A stretch of 64,000 nucleotides of DNA from Actinomadura barringtoniae (GCF_017573505.1 NZ_JAGEOJ010000010.1:124001-188000); one strand, 5' to 3'. Positions 50,104 through 58,697 are shown, numbered from the stretch's first letter. Notes: generated by a model not told the origin, from the sequence alone. Made by a program: numbers and translations.

Positions 50104-50510
50104 TGCACAACACGACCGCGACCGGCGAACTCAACTGGTTGCTGAACGACTTCGCCTCGCGGGTGCCCGCGGTGCGGCAGGCGGTGATCCTCTCGCGCGA
50201 CGGCCTGGCCATCGCCGCGTCCCAGGAACTGGGCCGCGAGGACGCCGAGCATCTGTCCGCGCTGGCGGCCGGCGTGCAGAGCCTGGCGCGCGGCGCCGGG
50301 CGGCACTTCAACGGCGGCAACGTCCGCCAGACCATCATCGAGATGGACGCGGTGCTGCTGTTCGTCACCGCCGCCGGCGACGGCACGTGCCTGGCCGTGC
50401 TGACCGGGGCCGACGCCGACGCCGGCCTCATCGCCTACGAGATGGCGGTGCTGGTGAAACGCGTCGGCCAGCATCTGCAGGCCAACCCGCGGTTCACGCC
50501 CGGAGCCTGA
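50100..50510 (+). CDS. Conservon CvnB-type roadblock/LC7 protein 2
   Basis: 136 residues. Roadblock/LC7 fold: ELNWLLNDFASRVPAVRQAV, ILSRDGLAIAASQELGRED, HLSALAAGVQSLARGAGRHF, VLLFVTAAGDGTCLAVL. Bacterial roadblock proteins dimerise and act as partners or activators of small GTPases (MglB-like). GGGGAGGAAG precedes the ATG; overlaps cvnA2 by 4 bp and lies 6 bp before cvnC2. Confidence 0.93.
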   Translation: MMHNTTATGELNWLLNDFASRVPAVRQAVILSRDGLAIAASQELGREDAEHLSALAAGVQSLARGAGRHFNGGNVRQTIIEMDAVLLFVTAAGDGTCLAVLTGADADAGLIAYEMAVLVKRVGQHLQANPRFTPGA

Positions 50511-50516
50511 TCGGAG

Positions 50517-50897
50517 ATGAATCCGCCGGGAGACCGTTGGCTGGACCGCGAGGCCGGGCCCGTCGTGCGGCCGTACGCCATGACCCGCGGGCGCACCCGC
50601 CCGCGGGGCGAGACGTTCGACCTGATCGCGGTCGTCACGGCGACCGGGGAGCAGCCGGGGGACCGGCTGCGTTACAGCCCGGAGCACGCGCGGCTGCTGC
50701 GCCGGTGCACGCGGCCGGTGTCGGTGGTGGACCTCGCCGCCGACTTCGGCCTGCCGGTCGGCGTCGTGCGCGTGCTGCTCGGCGACCTGCGCGACCAGGG
50801 ACTGGTCACGGTCGTCTCGGCGATCGAGCCGGCGGTGGACCGCCGGCCTGAGACAGGGGTGTTGAGGGAGGTGCTCAATGGCCTTCGGGCTCTCTGA
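50517..50897 (+). CDS. Conservon CvnC-type DUF742 protein 2
   Basis: 126 residues, DUF742: WLDREAGPVVRPYAMTRGRT, TFDLIAVVTATGEQPGDRLR, VSVVDLAADFGLPVGVVRVL, LGDLRDQGLV. Probably a winged-helix adaptor in the sensor-GTPase complex. Its last 20 bases are read in a second frame as the start of cvnD2 (ATG 50878), so both proteins share coding DNA. Confidence 0.93.
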   Translation: MNPPGDRWLDREAGPVVRPYAMTRGRTRPRGETFDLIAVVTATGEQPGDRLRYSPEHARLLRRCTRPVSVVDLAADFGLPVGVVRVLLGDLRDQGLVTVVSAIEPAVDRRPETGVLREVLNGLRAL

Positions 50898-51621
50898 TCC
50901 CGGCGAAGCCGGTCCGGGGGGTGTGGGGGGTCGTCCCCCCTCGGGTAGAACTGATCCCGGCGAAGCCGGTCCGGGGGGTGTGGGGGGTCGTCCCCCCTCG
51001 GGTAGAACTGAGACCACGGGCACGGCGAGCGGGAATCCGCCGCTGGTCACCACGAAGATCCTCATCGCCGGCGGGTTCGGGGTGGGGAAGACCACGATGG
51101 TCGGCTCCATCAGCGAGATCCGGCCGCTGCGCACCGAGGAGCCGCTCACCGACCGCGGTGTCGGCGTGGACGACACCTCGGGCGTGGAGCGCAAGTCCAC
51201 CACGACCGTGGCGATGGACTTCGGGCGCCTCACGCTGACCGACCGGCTGGTCCTGTACTTGTTCGGCACGCCGGGCCAGGAGCGGTTCTGGTTCATGTGG
51301 GACGAGCTCGCGCTCGGCGCGCTCGGCGCGGTGGTGCTCGCCGACACCAGGCGGCTCACCGACTCCTTTCCGTCCATCGACTACTTCGAGCGCCGCGGCA
51401 CCCCGTTCGTCGTCGCGGTCAACTGTTTCGACGGCGCCGAACGGCACCGTCCCGAGGACATCTCGGTGGCGCTGGACCTCGACCCCGGGGTCCCGGTGCT
51501 GCTGTGCGACGTGCGTCACCGCGACTCGTCGAAGGAGGTGCTGATCGCACTGGTCGAACACGTGCTGACCTGGTCGGAGTCTGAACCGGGCACCGCCGGG
51601 GCCACCGCCCCGGCCGGCTGA
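50878..51621 (+). CDS. Conservon CvnD-type GTP-binding protein 2
   Basis: 247 residues. Small GTPase: Walker A GGFGVGKTTMVG at about residues 65-76, switch region TTVAMDFGRLTL, G3-type FGTPGQERFWFMWDE and the NCFDGAE segment in the NKxD position. After six residues the N-terminus has two perfect 19-residue repeats (DPGEAGPGGVGGRPPSGRT) encoded by the tandem GC-hairpin repeat; without these the length matches CvnD proteins of about 200. The start codon overlaps cvnC2. Expected to cycle GTP under control of CvnA/B. Confidence 0.93.
   Translation: MAFGLSDPGEAGPGGVGGRPPSGRTDPGEAGPGGVGGRPPSGRTETTGTASGNPPLVTTKILIAGGFGVGKTTMVGSISEIRPLRTEEPLTDRGVGVDDTSGVERKSTTTVAMDFGRLTLTDRLVLYLFGTPGQERFWFMWDELALGALGAVVLADTRRLTDSFPSIDYFERRGTPFVVAVNCFDGAERHRPEDISVALDLDPGVPVLLCDVRHRDSSKEVLIALVEHVLTWSESEPGTAGATAPAG
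50895..51008 (+). repeat. GC-hairpin repeat, tandem copies C1 and C2
   Basis: Two exact 57-bp units (50895-50951, 50952-51008), each containing GGGGGGTCGTCCCCCC preceded by CCGGGGGGTGT and followed by TCGGGTAGAAC. 57 is a multiple of three, so the cvnD2 frame is preserved. Confidence 0.92.
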
Positions 51622-51760
51622 GGCCCGCAGGAGCCGCTCCCCTACGTCTCCGGATCGCTGCCGAGTGTGGCGGACCGCCCATCCTGAGTGATCCTGGGCG
51701 TAGTAGGCTCCGGCAGATCCGAAGACCCCCGTAGACCCCCGCATCGGGAGGTTTCCCCGC

Positions 51761-54310
51761 ATGTTCGCCCGGCGCCTGGCGTCGATCCGGGCGAGGATCA
51801 TCGCGTTGATCCTCGTTCCGCTGCTCGCGCTCGCGTCCCTGTGGGTGTTCGTCACCGGCATCACCTACGGGGACGCCAAACAGCTCATCGGTGCTCACAC
51901 CTTCCAGCAGAAGTCGGTGCTGCCGACGCAGCGGCTCATGGAGGCGCTGCAGAAGGAACGGCGGCTGTCGCTGTGGCAGCTCGGCGCGGGACGCGGCGGC
52001 GACCGGTCCGCGCTGGACGCCCAGCGCCGCGTGACCGACTCGGCCCGCGCGGCCGTCACCCGCTACAGCCGGGACTCGGGCCTGCGCGGCGCGGTCCTGC
52101 CGCTCGTACGGGACCGGATCGACACCCAGGTGGCGCGGATGGGCGCGCTGGACGCGGTGCGCCGCCTGGTGGACGACGGCGGCGCCGAACGGTCGCGGGT
52201 CCTGGACGAGTACGCCGGGATGATCGACGCGGGCTTCGCCGTCTACAACGCGGTCGTCCCGGAGAACGGCACCATCGCGATCGACGCGCGCACGCTCACC
52301 ACGATCGGGCGCGCCCGCGAGTACCTGTCGCGCGAGGACGCGCTGCTCACCGGGGCGCTGGCGGCGGGCCGGTTCGGCGCCTTCGAACGCGTGCAGTTCA
52401 CCCAGCTCGCCGGCGCGCAGCGCACGCTCTACTCCGACACCTCGCCGAACCTGCGTTCCGCCGACCTCGCGCGCTACCGCGAGCTGGTCGCCTCGCCGCA
52501 GTTCGGCCAGCTGCGGGCGCTGGAGGACAAGGTCATCCGGCCGCCCGATCCGATCCCCGCCGGCGGCACGGACGGCACCGGCGGCACGGGCGGCGCGAAG
52601 ACCGGCCAGGGCGCGGGCGCCGGAGCGCCGCGGACCGAGCCCGGTGCGCAGGCGACCGCCCTGCCGGTCGACCCGGCCACGTGGCGGGCCACCGCGGACG
52701 CCGCCAACGGCAAGCTCTTCGACTTCGAGAACGAGGTCCTGGCGGGCGTCACCGAGCGGGCGAACGGCATCGCGCTCGGCGTCTTCGTCCGGCTCGGCGT
52801 CGCGGGCGGCCTCGGCCTGATCGCGGTGATCGTGTCGGCCTACATCGCGTTCCGCAACGCGCGGCGGCTGGTGCGCGAGTGCCGCACGCTCGCGGGCCGC
52901 GTCGTCCACTTCACCCAGCAGCGGCTGCCGGAACTGGCGCAGCAGGTGCGCGACGGCGAGCCGACCGATCCGCTGGAGGCCGACGACCTGCCCGAGTACG
53001 ACTACCGGATCAACGAGATCCGGCAGATCTCCGACTCGTTCAGCCGCGCCCGCGAGGCGGTGCTGGTCGCGGCCGCCGGCGAGGTGGCGGCGCGCGAGGG
53101 GCTCAGCGAGGTCTTCGTCAACCTGGCCCGGCGCAACCAGGCGCTGGTCCACCGGCAGCTCAGCCTGCTGGACACGATGGAACGGCGCACCGAGGAGCCG
53201 TCGGAGCTCGCCGACCTGTTCCGCCTCGACCACCTGGCGACCCGCATGCGGCGGCACGCCGAGGGCCTGGTCATCCTGGCGGGCAAGAGCGCCGGGCGCG
53301 CGTGGCGGCGGCCGGTGCCGCTGGTCGACGTGGTGCGCGGCGCGGTCGCCGAGGTCGAGGACTACCCGCGGGTGCGGGTCGAGCCGCTGCCGCGCAAGGC
53401 GCTGCTCGGCGCAGCGGTCGCCGACGTCATCCACCTGGTCGCCGAGATCGTCGAGAACGCGACCGCGTACTCGCCGCCGAACTCTCCGGTGCAGATCTCC
53501 GGGCACCCGGTGGCGAGCGGCTTCGCCATCGAGATCGAGGACCGCGGCCTCGGGATGAGCGAGGACGCGCTGGTCACGGCCAACGCGCGCCTGGCCGACC
53601 CGCCCGAGTTCGACCCGTCCGACAGCGCCCAGCTCGGCCTGTTCGTGGTCGCGCGGCTGGCCCGGCGGCATGACATCAAGGTCACCCTGCGTCCGTCGCC
53701 GTACGGCGGCACCACCGCGATCGCGCTGCTGCCCGGCGCGCTGATCGTGGAGCCGGACGAGCCCGAGCCGATCGCACGCCGTAGCGCGGGCACCGGCCCG
53801 ATGCGCGCCCTGCCCGAGTCCGCCGAGGCGGTCGCGCCCGTTCAGAACGGCGTCGTACGGCTCGTCGCCGAGCCGCAGGACCCCGGACCCGTCCCCGCCC
53901 TCGAGCAGGCCCCCGCGTCTCCGCCGCCTCCGCTCGTTCGGCGGCCACGGCCCGCGGCTCCTCCACCGTCCGCGCCCACGCCGGAACCCCGCCCCGCGCA
54001 GCCCTTGTCGCCTGCGCCTGTCGAGGCGCCTGCCGCGGAGCCCTCGCCCTCGCCCGCGCGGCCCCCGCAGCCGGTCGCGGACGGGGACCTGCCCAAGCGC
54101 CGGCGGCAGCAGCACCTGGCACCGCAGCTGCGCGAACGGGTCGACGCCGACCTCGCCGCGGCGGCCGAGCCCGACGAGCTCGAACGATCACCCGAGGCCA
54201 TGCGATCGATGATGGCTGCCATGCAGCGAGGCTGGCAGCGCGGCCGGGAGGCGGCCGGACCGGCCGGCTCCGGGCAGAACAACGCCGACCAGGAGGACCA
54301 GAGCCCATGA
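51761..54310 (+). CDS. Conservon CvnA-type sensor kinase 3
   Basis: 849 residues, more diverged than the first two. TM1 about 9-31 (RIIALILVPLLALASLWVFV), extracytoplasmic part to about 340 with a Gly/Ala/Thr-rich stretch near 265-300, TM2 (LGVAGGLGLIAVIVSAYIAF), dimerisation helix EVFVNLARRNQALVHRQLS, and HATPase with IVENATAYSPPN, EDRGLGM and LGLFVVARLARRH. A Pro-rich tail ends in LPKRRRQQHLAPQLRERV and PEAMRSMMAAMQRGWQRGRE, the same tail motifs as the other two CvnA proteins. The promoter block differs from conservons 1 and 2. Overlaps cvnB3 by 4 bp. Confidence 0.92.
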   Translation: MFARRLASIRARIIALILVPLLALASLWVFVTGITYGDAKQLIGAHTFQQKSVLPTQRLMEALQKERRLSLWQLGAGRGGDRSALDAQRRVTDSARAAVTRYSRDSGLRGAVLPLVRDRIDTQVARMGALDAVRRLVDDGGAERSRVLDEYAGMIDAGFAVYNAVVPENGTIAIDARTLTTIGRAREYLSREDALLTGALAAGRFGAFERVQFTQLAGAQRTLYSDTSPNLRSADLARYRELVASPQFGQLRALEDKVIRPPDPIPAGGTDGTGGTGGAKTGQGAGAGAPRTEPGAQATALPVDPATWRATADAANGKLFDFENEVLAGVTERANGIALGVFVRLGVAGGLGLIAVIVSAYIAFRNARRLVRECRTLAGRVVHFTQQRLPELAQQVRDGEPTDPLEADDLPEYDYRINEIRQISDSFSRAREAVLVAAAGEVAAREGLSEVFVNLARRNQALVHRQLSLLDTMERRTEEPSELADLFRLDHLATRMRRHAEGLVILAGKSAGRAWRRPVPLVDVVRGAVAEVEDYPRVRVEPLPRKALLGAAVADVIHLVAEIVENATAYSPPNSPVQISGHPVASGFAIEIEDRGLGMSEDALVTANARLADPPEFDPSDSAQLGLFVVARLARRHDIKVTLRPSPYGGTTAIALLPGALIVEPDEPEPIARRSAGTGPMRALPESAEAVAPVQNGVVRLVAEPQDPGPVPALEQAPASPPPPLVRRPRPAAPPPSAPTPEPRPAQPLSPAPVEAPAAEPSPSPARPPQPVADGDLPKRRRQQHLAPQLRERVDADLAAAAEPDELERSPEAMRSMMAAMQRGWQRGREAAGPAGSGQNNADQEDQSP

Positions 54311-54744
54311 CCGAAGCCCAGCAGATCGGTGTGGAGTCCGCCGCGCCGCACGGCGAGCTGAACTGGTTGCTCGACAGCCTGGTCCAGAGAGTGGCCCAGG
54401 TGCAGAACGCCGTCGTGCTGTCCAGCGACGGGCTGCGCATCGCCGCCTCGCGCGGGCTGGAACGCGAGGAGTCCGATCACCTGTCGGCGGTCGCGGCCAG
54501 CTTCCAAAGCCTGGCACGCGGCGCGGGCGAGTCGTTCGGCGGCGGGGCGGTACGGCAGACCATCGTCGAGATGGAGAACGCCTTCCTCTTCGTCACCGCG
54601 GCCGGTCGTGGCGCGTGCCTGGCCGTTCTGGCCGAGGCCGAGGCCGACCTCGGCGTGATCGCGTACGAGATGGCGATGCTGGTCACCCGCGTCGGCCAGC
54701 ACCTGTCCGCCGGTCCGCGCGGCGGCGACCAAGGCGGAGTCTGA
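54307..54744 (+). CDS. Conservon CvnB-type roadblock/LC7 protein 3
   Basis: 145 residues: ELNWLLDSLVQRVAQVQNAV, VLSSDGLRIAASRGLEREES, HLSAVAASFQSLARGAGESF, AFLFVTAAGRGACLAVLAEA. Roadblock/LC7 partner of the CvnD GTPase. Translationally coupled to cvnA3 (ATGA) and two bases before cvnC3. Confidence 0.93.
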   Translation: MTEAQQIGVESAAPHGELNWLLDSLVQRVAQVQNAVVLSSDGLRIAASRGLEREESDHLSAVAASFQSLARGAGESFGGGAVRQTIVEMENAFLFVTAAGRGACLAVLAEAEADLGVIAYEMAMLVTRVGQHLSAGPRGGDQGGV

Positions 54745-54745
54745 C

Positions 54746-55174
54746 ATGACCCCTACCAGCGGTCCGGAGTCCGGGGGATCCGCATGGTTCGACGACGAAG
54801 CGGGGCCGATCGTGCGCCCCTACGCCCTCACCGGCGGCCGCACGCATTATGACGGCGGCGAGTTCGATCTCGTCGCCCTGATCGAGACCACGGACGAGGG
54901 CCGGGCGCATCCGGATCGGCCCGGACCGCCCGGAATGCCGCGAACCCGGTGGGCGCCGGACCCCGAACATGAGATGATCTTGGGGTTCTGCCGCACCCCG
55001 CTCTCGGTGGTGGAGATCGCCTCGGAGCTCGAACTCCCCCTCGGGGTCGTCCGGGTGCTGCTCGGCGACCTGCTCGACCGTTCGCTCATCCTCGTCCGAC
55101 GCCCCGCGCCGGTGGCTCAGTTCCCCAGCGAGCGCGTACTCAAGGAAGTGATCGATGGAATTCGTGCGCTCTAG
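54746..55174 (+). CDS. Conservon CvnC-type DUF742 protein 3
   Basis: 142 residues: WFDDEAGPIVRPYALTGGRT, FDLVALIETTDEG, then an insert of some 20 residues rich in Pro/Arg (RAHPDRPGPPGMPRTRWAPD), LSVVEIASELELPLGVVRVL, LGDLLDRSLILV. The insert makes it longer than the other two CvnC proteins. The last 20 bases overlap the start of cvnD3, as in conservon 2. Confidence 0.92.
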   Translation: MTPTSGPESGGSAWFDDEAGPIVRPYALTGGRTHYDGGEFDLVALIETTDEGRAHPDRPGPPGMPRTRWAPDPEHEMILGFCRTPLSVVEIASELELPLGVVRVLLGDLLDRSLILVRRPAPVAQFPSERVLKEVIDGIRAL

Positions 55175-55820
55175 CCCCGACGGAGTCGGTCCGGGGGGTG
55201 TGGGGGGTCGTCCCCCCTCGAGCGGTACTGACGCGGACGCCGCCCAGACCTCGGGCGAGTCCGCGCTCACCGTGAAGATATTGGTCGCCGGCGGCTTCGG
55301 CGTCGGCAAGACCACCCTCGTCAGCGCGGTCAGCGAGATCCGGCCGCTGCGGACGGAAGAGGCGCTGACCGAGAAGAGCATCGGCATCGACGACACGTCG
55401 GCGGTCATGAACAAGACCACGACGACGGTGGCGATGGACTTCGGCCGGATCACGCTGCCGAACGGCCTGGTGCTGTTCGTGTTCGGCACGCCCGGCCAGG
55501 ACCGGTTCTGGTTCATGTGGGACGAGCTCGCCAAGGGCGCGCTCGGCTCGGTGATCCTGGTGGACACCCGGCGGCTGGCCGACTGCTTCCAGTCGGTCGA
55601 CTACTTCGAGCGCCGCGGCCTGCCGTTCATCATCGCGGTCAACCGGTTCGACGGCGCCGGGGTGCACACGCCGGACCAGGTCCGCGACGCGCTGGACCTG
55701 TCCCCGGACATCCCGGTGATCGACTGCGACGTGCGCAACAAGGAGGACGCCAAGCGCGTGCTCATCACCCTGGTCGAGCACATCATGCGGACCATGAGCG
55801 GCCGTCAGGCGGTGGGCTAG
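55155..55820 (+). CDS. Conservon CvnD-type GTP-binding protein 3
   Basis: 221 residues. GTPase motifs: GGFGVGKTTLVS at about residues 39-50, TTVAMDFGRITL, FGTPGQDRFWFMWDE, NRFDGAG. The short N-terminal extension GVGPGGVGGRPPSSGT is encoded by one copy of the GC-hairpin repeat, at the same place as in cvnD2. About 65-70% identical to cvnD2 over the GTPase domain. A weak hairpin after the gene (55844) may end the operon. Confidence 0.93.
   Translation: MEFVRSSPDGVGPGGVGGRPPSSGTDADAAQTSGESALTVKILVAGGFGVGKTTLVSAVSEIRPLRTEEALTEKSIGIDDTSAVMNKTTTTVAMDFGRITLPNGLVLFVFGTPGQDRFWFMWDELAKGALGSVILVDTRRLADCFQSVDYFERRGLPFIIAVNRFDGAGVHTPDQVRDALDLSPDIPVIDCDVRNKEDAKRVLITLVEHIMRTMSGRQAVG
55191..55222 (+). repeat. 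GC-hairpin dispersed repeat, copy D
   Basis: CCGGGGGGTGT, then GGGGGGTCGTCCCCCC and TCGAG; in frame in cvnD3 just after its start. Single copy here, versus the tandem pair in cvnD2. Confidence 0.87.
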
Positions 55821-55843
55821 GAGCCGTCGCCGACCTCACTTTG

Positions 55844-55859
55844 TTCTCCGACTGGAGAA
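55844..55859 (+). terminator. Small hairpin after conservon 3
   Basis: TTCTCC / GGAGAA around GACT, 24 bases past the cvnD3 stop. A short stem, so only a candidate terminator. Confidence 0.3.
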
Positions 55860-55874
55860 AGTTCGCCTGATTTG

Positions 55875-55913
55875 ACGTAAAGGTCTTCTCAGGTGAGCGA
55901 AAGCACGTTACGT
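55875..55913. promoter_or_regulatory. Possible operator of the ROK/sugar operon
   Basis: ACGTAA (55875-55880) and TTACGT (55908-55913) form an inverted repeat spanning the expected promoter zone upstream of the ROK gene at 55945. TTGACG at 55873-55878 could be a -35. Half-sites are short, so support is weak. Confidence 0.28.
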
Positions 55914-55944
55914 TTCACGCCAAGACCCCCGAAGGGACGGCGTG

Positions 55945-57135
55945 ATGCGGATGACGGCGCGGCCAGAGAACGCCCATCAGGCGCGGCTGCTGAAGCTGCT
56001 GCGCGATGACGGCCCGCGTTCACGCGCCGAGCTCGGCGACGTCGTCCGGCTGTCGCGGTCCAAGCTCGCGACCGAGCTGGACCGCCTGGTGGAGCTCGGC
56101 CTGGTCGAGGGCGCGGGCCTGGCCGCCTCGCGCGGCGGGCGCCGGTCGGCGATCGTCCGGCTGTCTCCCGCGCTGCGCTTCGTCGCGTTCGACATCGGCG
56201 CCACCTCGATCGACGTCGCGGTGCTCGGCGGCGAGCTGGACGTCCTCGGCCACGTGTCCGAGGAGTGCGACGTGCGCCTCGGCGCGACCGTCGTGCTCGA
56301 CCGCGCGCTGGACCTGCTCGGCAAGCTGCGCGACGAGGGCCTGATCCCGCAGGTGCACGGCACCGGCATCGGGGTGCCGGGCCCGGTCAGCTTCCGCGAC
56401 GGCATGCCGGTCGTACCGCCGATCATGCCGGGCTGGGACCGGTTCCCGGTCCGGGACGCGATCGGCCAGGAGCTCGGCTGCCCGGTCCTGGTCGACAACG
56501 ACGTGAACATCATGGCGCTCGGCGAGCTGCACGCCGGGCCCGCCCGCCAGGTCGACGACTTCCTGCTGGTGAAGATCGGTACCGGCATAGGGTGCGGCAT
56601 CGTCGTCGACGGCACGATCTACCGCGGCGTCTCCGGCAGCGCGGGGGACATCGGCCACATCCGCATCGACGACGACGGCCCGGTCTGCGCCTGTGGCAAC
56701 GCCGGCTGCCTGGAGGCCTACTTCGGCGGCGCCGCGCTCGCCAGGGACGCGCTCGCCGCCGCCCGCGACGGCCGTTCCGCCCACCTCGCCGAGCGGCTGG
56801 AGCACGCGGGCGCGCTGAACGCCGCCGACGTCGCCGACGCGCTCGGCGCGGGCGACCCCGAGGCGCTGCGCCTGGTCCGCGAGGGCGGCCGGCACGTCGG
56901 CCAGGTGCTCGCCGGCCTGGTCAGCTTCTTCAACCCCGGCCTCGTGATCATCTCCGGCGGCGTCGCCGGTCTCGGCCACACCCTGCTCGCCGAGATCCGC
57001 AGCGTCGTCTACCGCCGTTCGGCCCCGCTGGCGACCGGCAACCTCCCCATCGTGCTCACCGAGCTGCCCGGCACCGCCGGGGTCATCGGCGCGGGCCGCC
57101 TCATCAGCGACCACGTCTTCTCCACCTCCTCCTAA
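55945..57135 (+). CDS. ROK family transcriptional regulator / sugar-binding protein
   Basis: 396 residues. N-terminal winged helix at about 8-70 (HQARLLKLLRDDGPRSRAEL, LSRSKLATELDRLVELGLVE), then the ROK ATPase-like fold: FDIGATSIDVAVLGG, GVPGPVSF, VLVDNDVNIMALGE, the zinc-binding CACGNAGCLEAYFGG and the GDIGHIRID His position. It is followed by a sugar ABC importer and two sugar-metabolic genes, so it most likely represses this operon and is released by the imported sugar. ATG 55945 is chosen after GAAGGGACGGCG; GTG 55942 is an alternative. Confidence 0.9.
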   Translation: MRMTARPENAHQARLLKLLRDDGPRSRAELGDVVRLSRSKLATELDRLVELGLVEGAGLAASRGGRRSAIVRLSPALRFVAFDIGATSIDVAVLGGELDVLGHVSEECDVRLGATVVLDRALDLLGKLRDEGLIPQVHGTGIGVPGPVSFRDGMPVVPPIMPGWDRFPVRDAIGQELGCPVLVDNDVNIMALGELHAGPARQVDDFLLVKIGTGIGCGIVVDGTIYRGVSGSAGDIGHIRIDDDGPVCACGNAGCLEAYFGGAALARDALAAARDGRSAHLAERLEHAGALNAADVADALGAGDPEALRLVREGGRHVGQVLAGLVSFFNPGLVIISGGVAGLGHTLLAEIRSVVYRRSAPLATGNLPIVLTELPGTAGVIGAGRLISDHVFSTSS

Positions 57136-57182
57136 CCCTCCTTTCTCCTCCACCTCCATTCCTCCTCATCGCCGGAGGGCCC

Positions 57183-58697
57183 ATGGGCCAGGAAAGTCCG
57201 CCTCCGCTTCTGCGGATGCGGGGGATCGTGAAGCAGTTCCCGGGCGTGCGCGCCCTCGACGGCGTCGACCTGGACGTGCGCGCGGGCGAGGTGCACTGCC
57301 TGCTCGGCCAGAACGGTGCGGGCAAGTCCACCCTCATCAAGATCCTGGCCGGGGCGTACCGGCCGGACGAAGGCGAGATCGACTTCGCGGGGGCCCCGGC
57401 GCGCTTCGCCGACCCGACGGCGGCGATGCGCGCCGGGATCGCGACCATCTACCAGGAGCTCGACCTGGTGGACGGCCTGTCGGTCGCCGACAACATCTTC
57501 CTCGGCCACGAGCGCGCCGCGTTCGGCTTCACCCGCCGGGGCGACGCCGAACGGGCCGCGCGCGAGCTGCTGGCCGGGCTCGGGCACCCGGAGATCCCGC
57601 CGCGCCGCGAGGCCGGGCGGCTGCCCGCCGCCGGCCAGCAGGTGGTCAGCATGGCGCGGGCCCTCTCGCACGACGCGCGGCTCATCGTCATGGACGAGCC
57701 GTCCGCGGCGCTCGCCCACGACGAGGTCGACAACCTCTTCCGCATCATCCGCGAGCTCACCGCCAAGGGCGTCGCCGTCGTCTACATCTCCCACCGGCTG
57801 GAGGAGATCCGCGAGATCGGGGACCGGGTGACCGTGCTCAAGGACGGCCGGGCCGTCGCGGGCGACCTCGACGCCAAGACGACGCCGACCAGCCGGATCG
57901 TGTCGCTGATGACCGGCCGCGACATCGAGTACGTCTTCCCCGAGCGCCCCGGCGAGAACGCAGGCAAGGAGGTGCTCAAGGTCGAGAACCTCGGCCTCGC
58001 GGGCTCCTTCGAGGACGTCTCGTTCAGCGTCCGCGCGGGCGAGATCGTCGGCCTCGCGGGACTGGTCGGCGCGGGCCGCTCGGAGATCCTGGAAGCGATC
58101 TACGGCGCGCGGCGCCCGACGTCCGGCCGCGTGCTGATGGAGGGCCGCCCGGTCCGTCCCGGCGACACCGGCGCGGCCGTGAAGCGCGGCATGGGCCTGG
58201 CGCCGGAGGAGCGCAAGAGCCAGGCCCTGCTCCTGAACGAGTCGATCGCCGCCAACATCAGCCTCGCCGGGCTCGGCCGCTATGCCACGGCCGGCTGGCT
58301 GGACCGGCGCCGCGAGCAGGCCGAGGCCACCGAGCAGATCGAGTCCCTCGACATCCGGCCGCACGACCCGCGCCGCGCCGTCGCGACCCTGTCCGGCGGC
58401 AACCAGCAGAAGGTCGTCCTCGCGCGCTGGCTGCTGAACGGCCGCCGCCTGCTGATCCTCGACGAGCCCACGCGCGGCGTGGACGTCGGCGCCCGCGCCG
58501 AGCTGTACGGCGTGATCCGAAGGCTGGCCGACGACGGCATCGCGGTGCTGCTGGTCTCCAGCGAGGTCCCCGAGGTGCTCGGCCTCGCCGACCGCGTCCT
58601 GGTCGTCCGCGAGGGACGGCTCATCCACGAGGCGCCCGCCGGCGACCTCGACGAACCCAGCGTCCTGAACATGCTCATGGAGGGCTCCGCCCTATGA
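57183..58697 (+). CDS. Sugar ABC importer ATP-binding protein (RbsA/MglA type, two ATPase domains)
   Basis: 504 residues. Domain 1: Walker A GQNGAGKST, Q-loop IYQELDLV, a degenerate signature (LPAAGQQVVSMARAL), Walker B LIVMDEPSAAL, switch ISHRLEE. Domain 2: degenerate Walker A GLVGAGRSE, intact signature LSGGNQQKVVLARWL, LLILDEPTRGVDVGA. This asymmetry is normal for the CUT2 family, which imports monosaccharides such as ribose, xylose or inositol. GGAGGG precedes the ATG. Confidence 0.95.
   Translation: MGQESPPPLLRMRGIVKQFPGVRALDGVDLDVRAGEVHCLLGQNGAGKSTLIKILAGAYRPDEGEIDFAGAPARFADPTAAMRAGIATIYQELDLVDGLSVADNIFLGHERAAFGFTRRGDAERAARELLAGLGHPEIPPRREAGRLPAAGQQVVSMARALSHDARLIVMDEPSAALAHDEVDNLFRIIRELTAKGVAVVYISHRLEEIREIGDRVTVLKDGRAVAGDLDAKTTPTSRIVSLMTGRDIEYVFPERPGENAGKEVLKVENLGLAGSFEDVSFSVRAGEIVGLAGLVGAGRSEILEAIYGARRPTSGRVLMEGRPVRPGDTGAAVKRGMGLAPEERKSQALLLNESIAANISLAGLGRYATAGWLDRRREQAEATEQIESLDIRPHDPRRAVATLSGGNQQKVVLARWLLNGRRLLILDEPTRGVDVGARAELYGVIRRLADDGIAVLLVSSEVPEVLGLADRVLVVREGRLIHEAPAGDLDEPSVLNMLMEGSAL

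Noticed and set aside
57136..57182. Pyrimidine-rich tract before the RbsA-type gene as a regulatory leader
   Set aside because: Short, unstructured, and ended by an ordinary GGAGGG ribosome-binding site.
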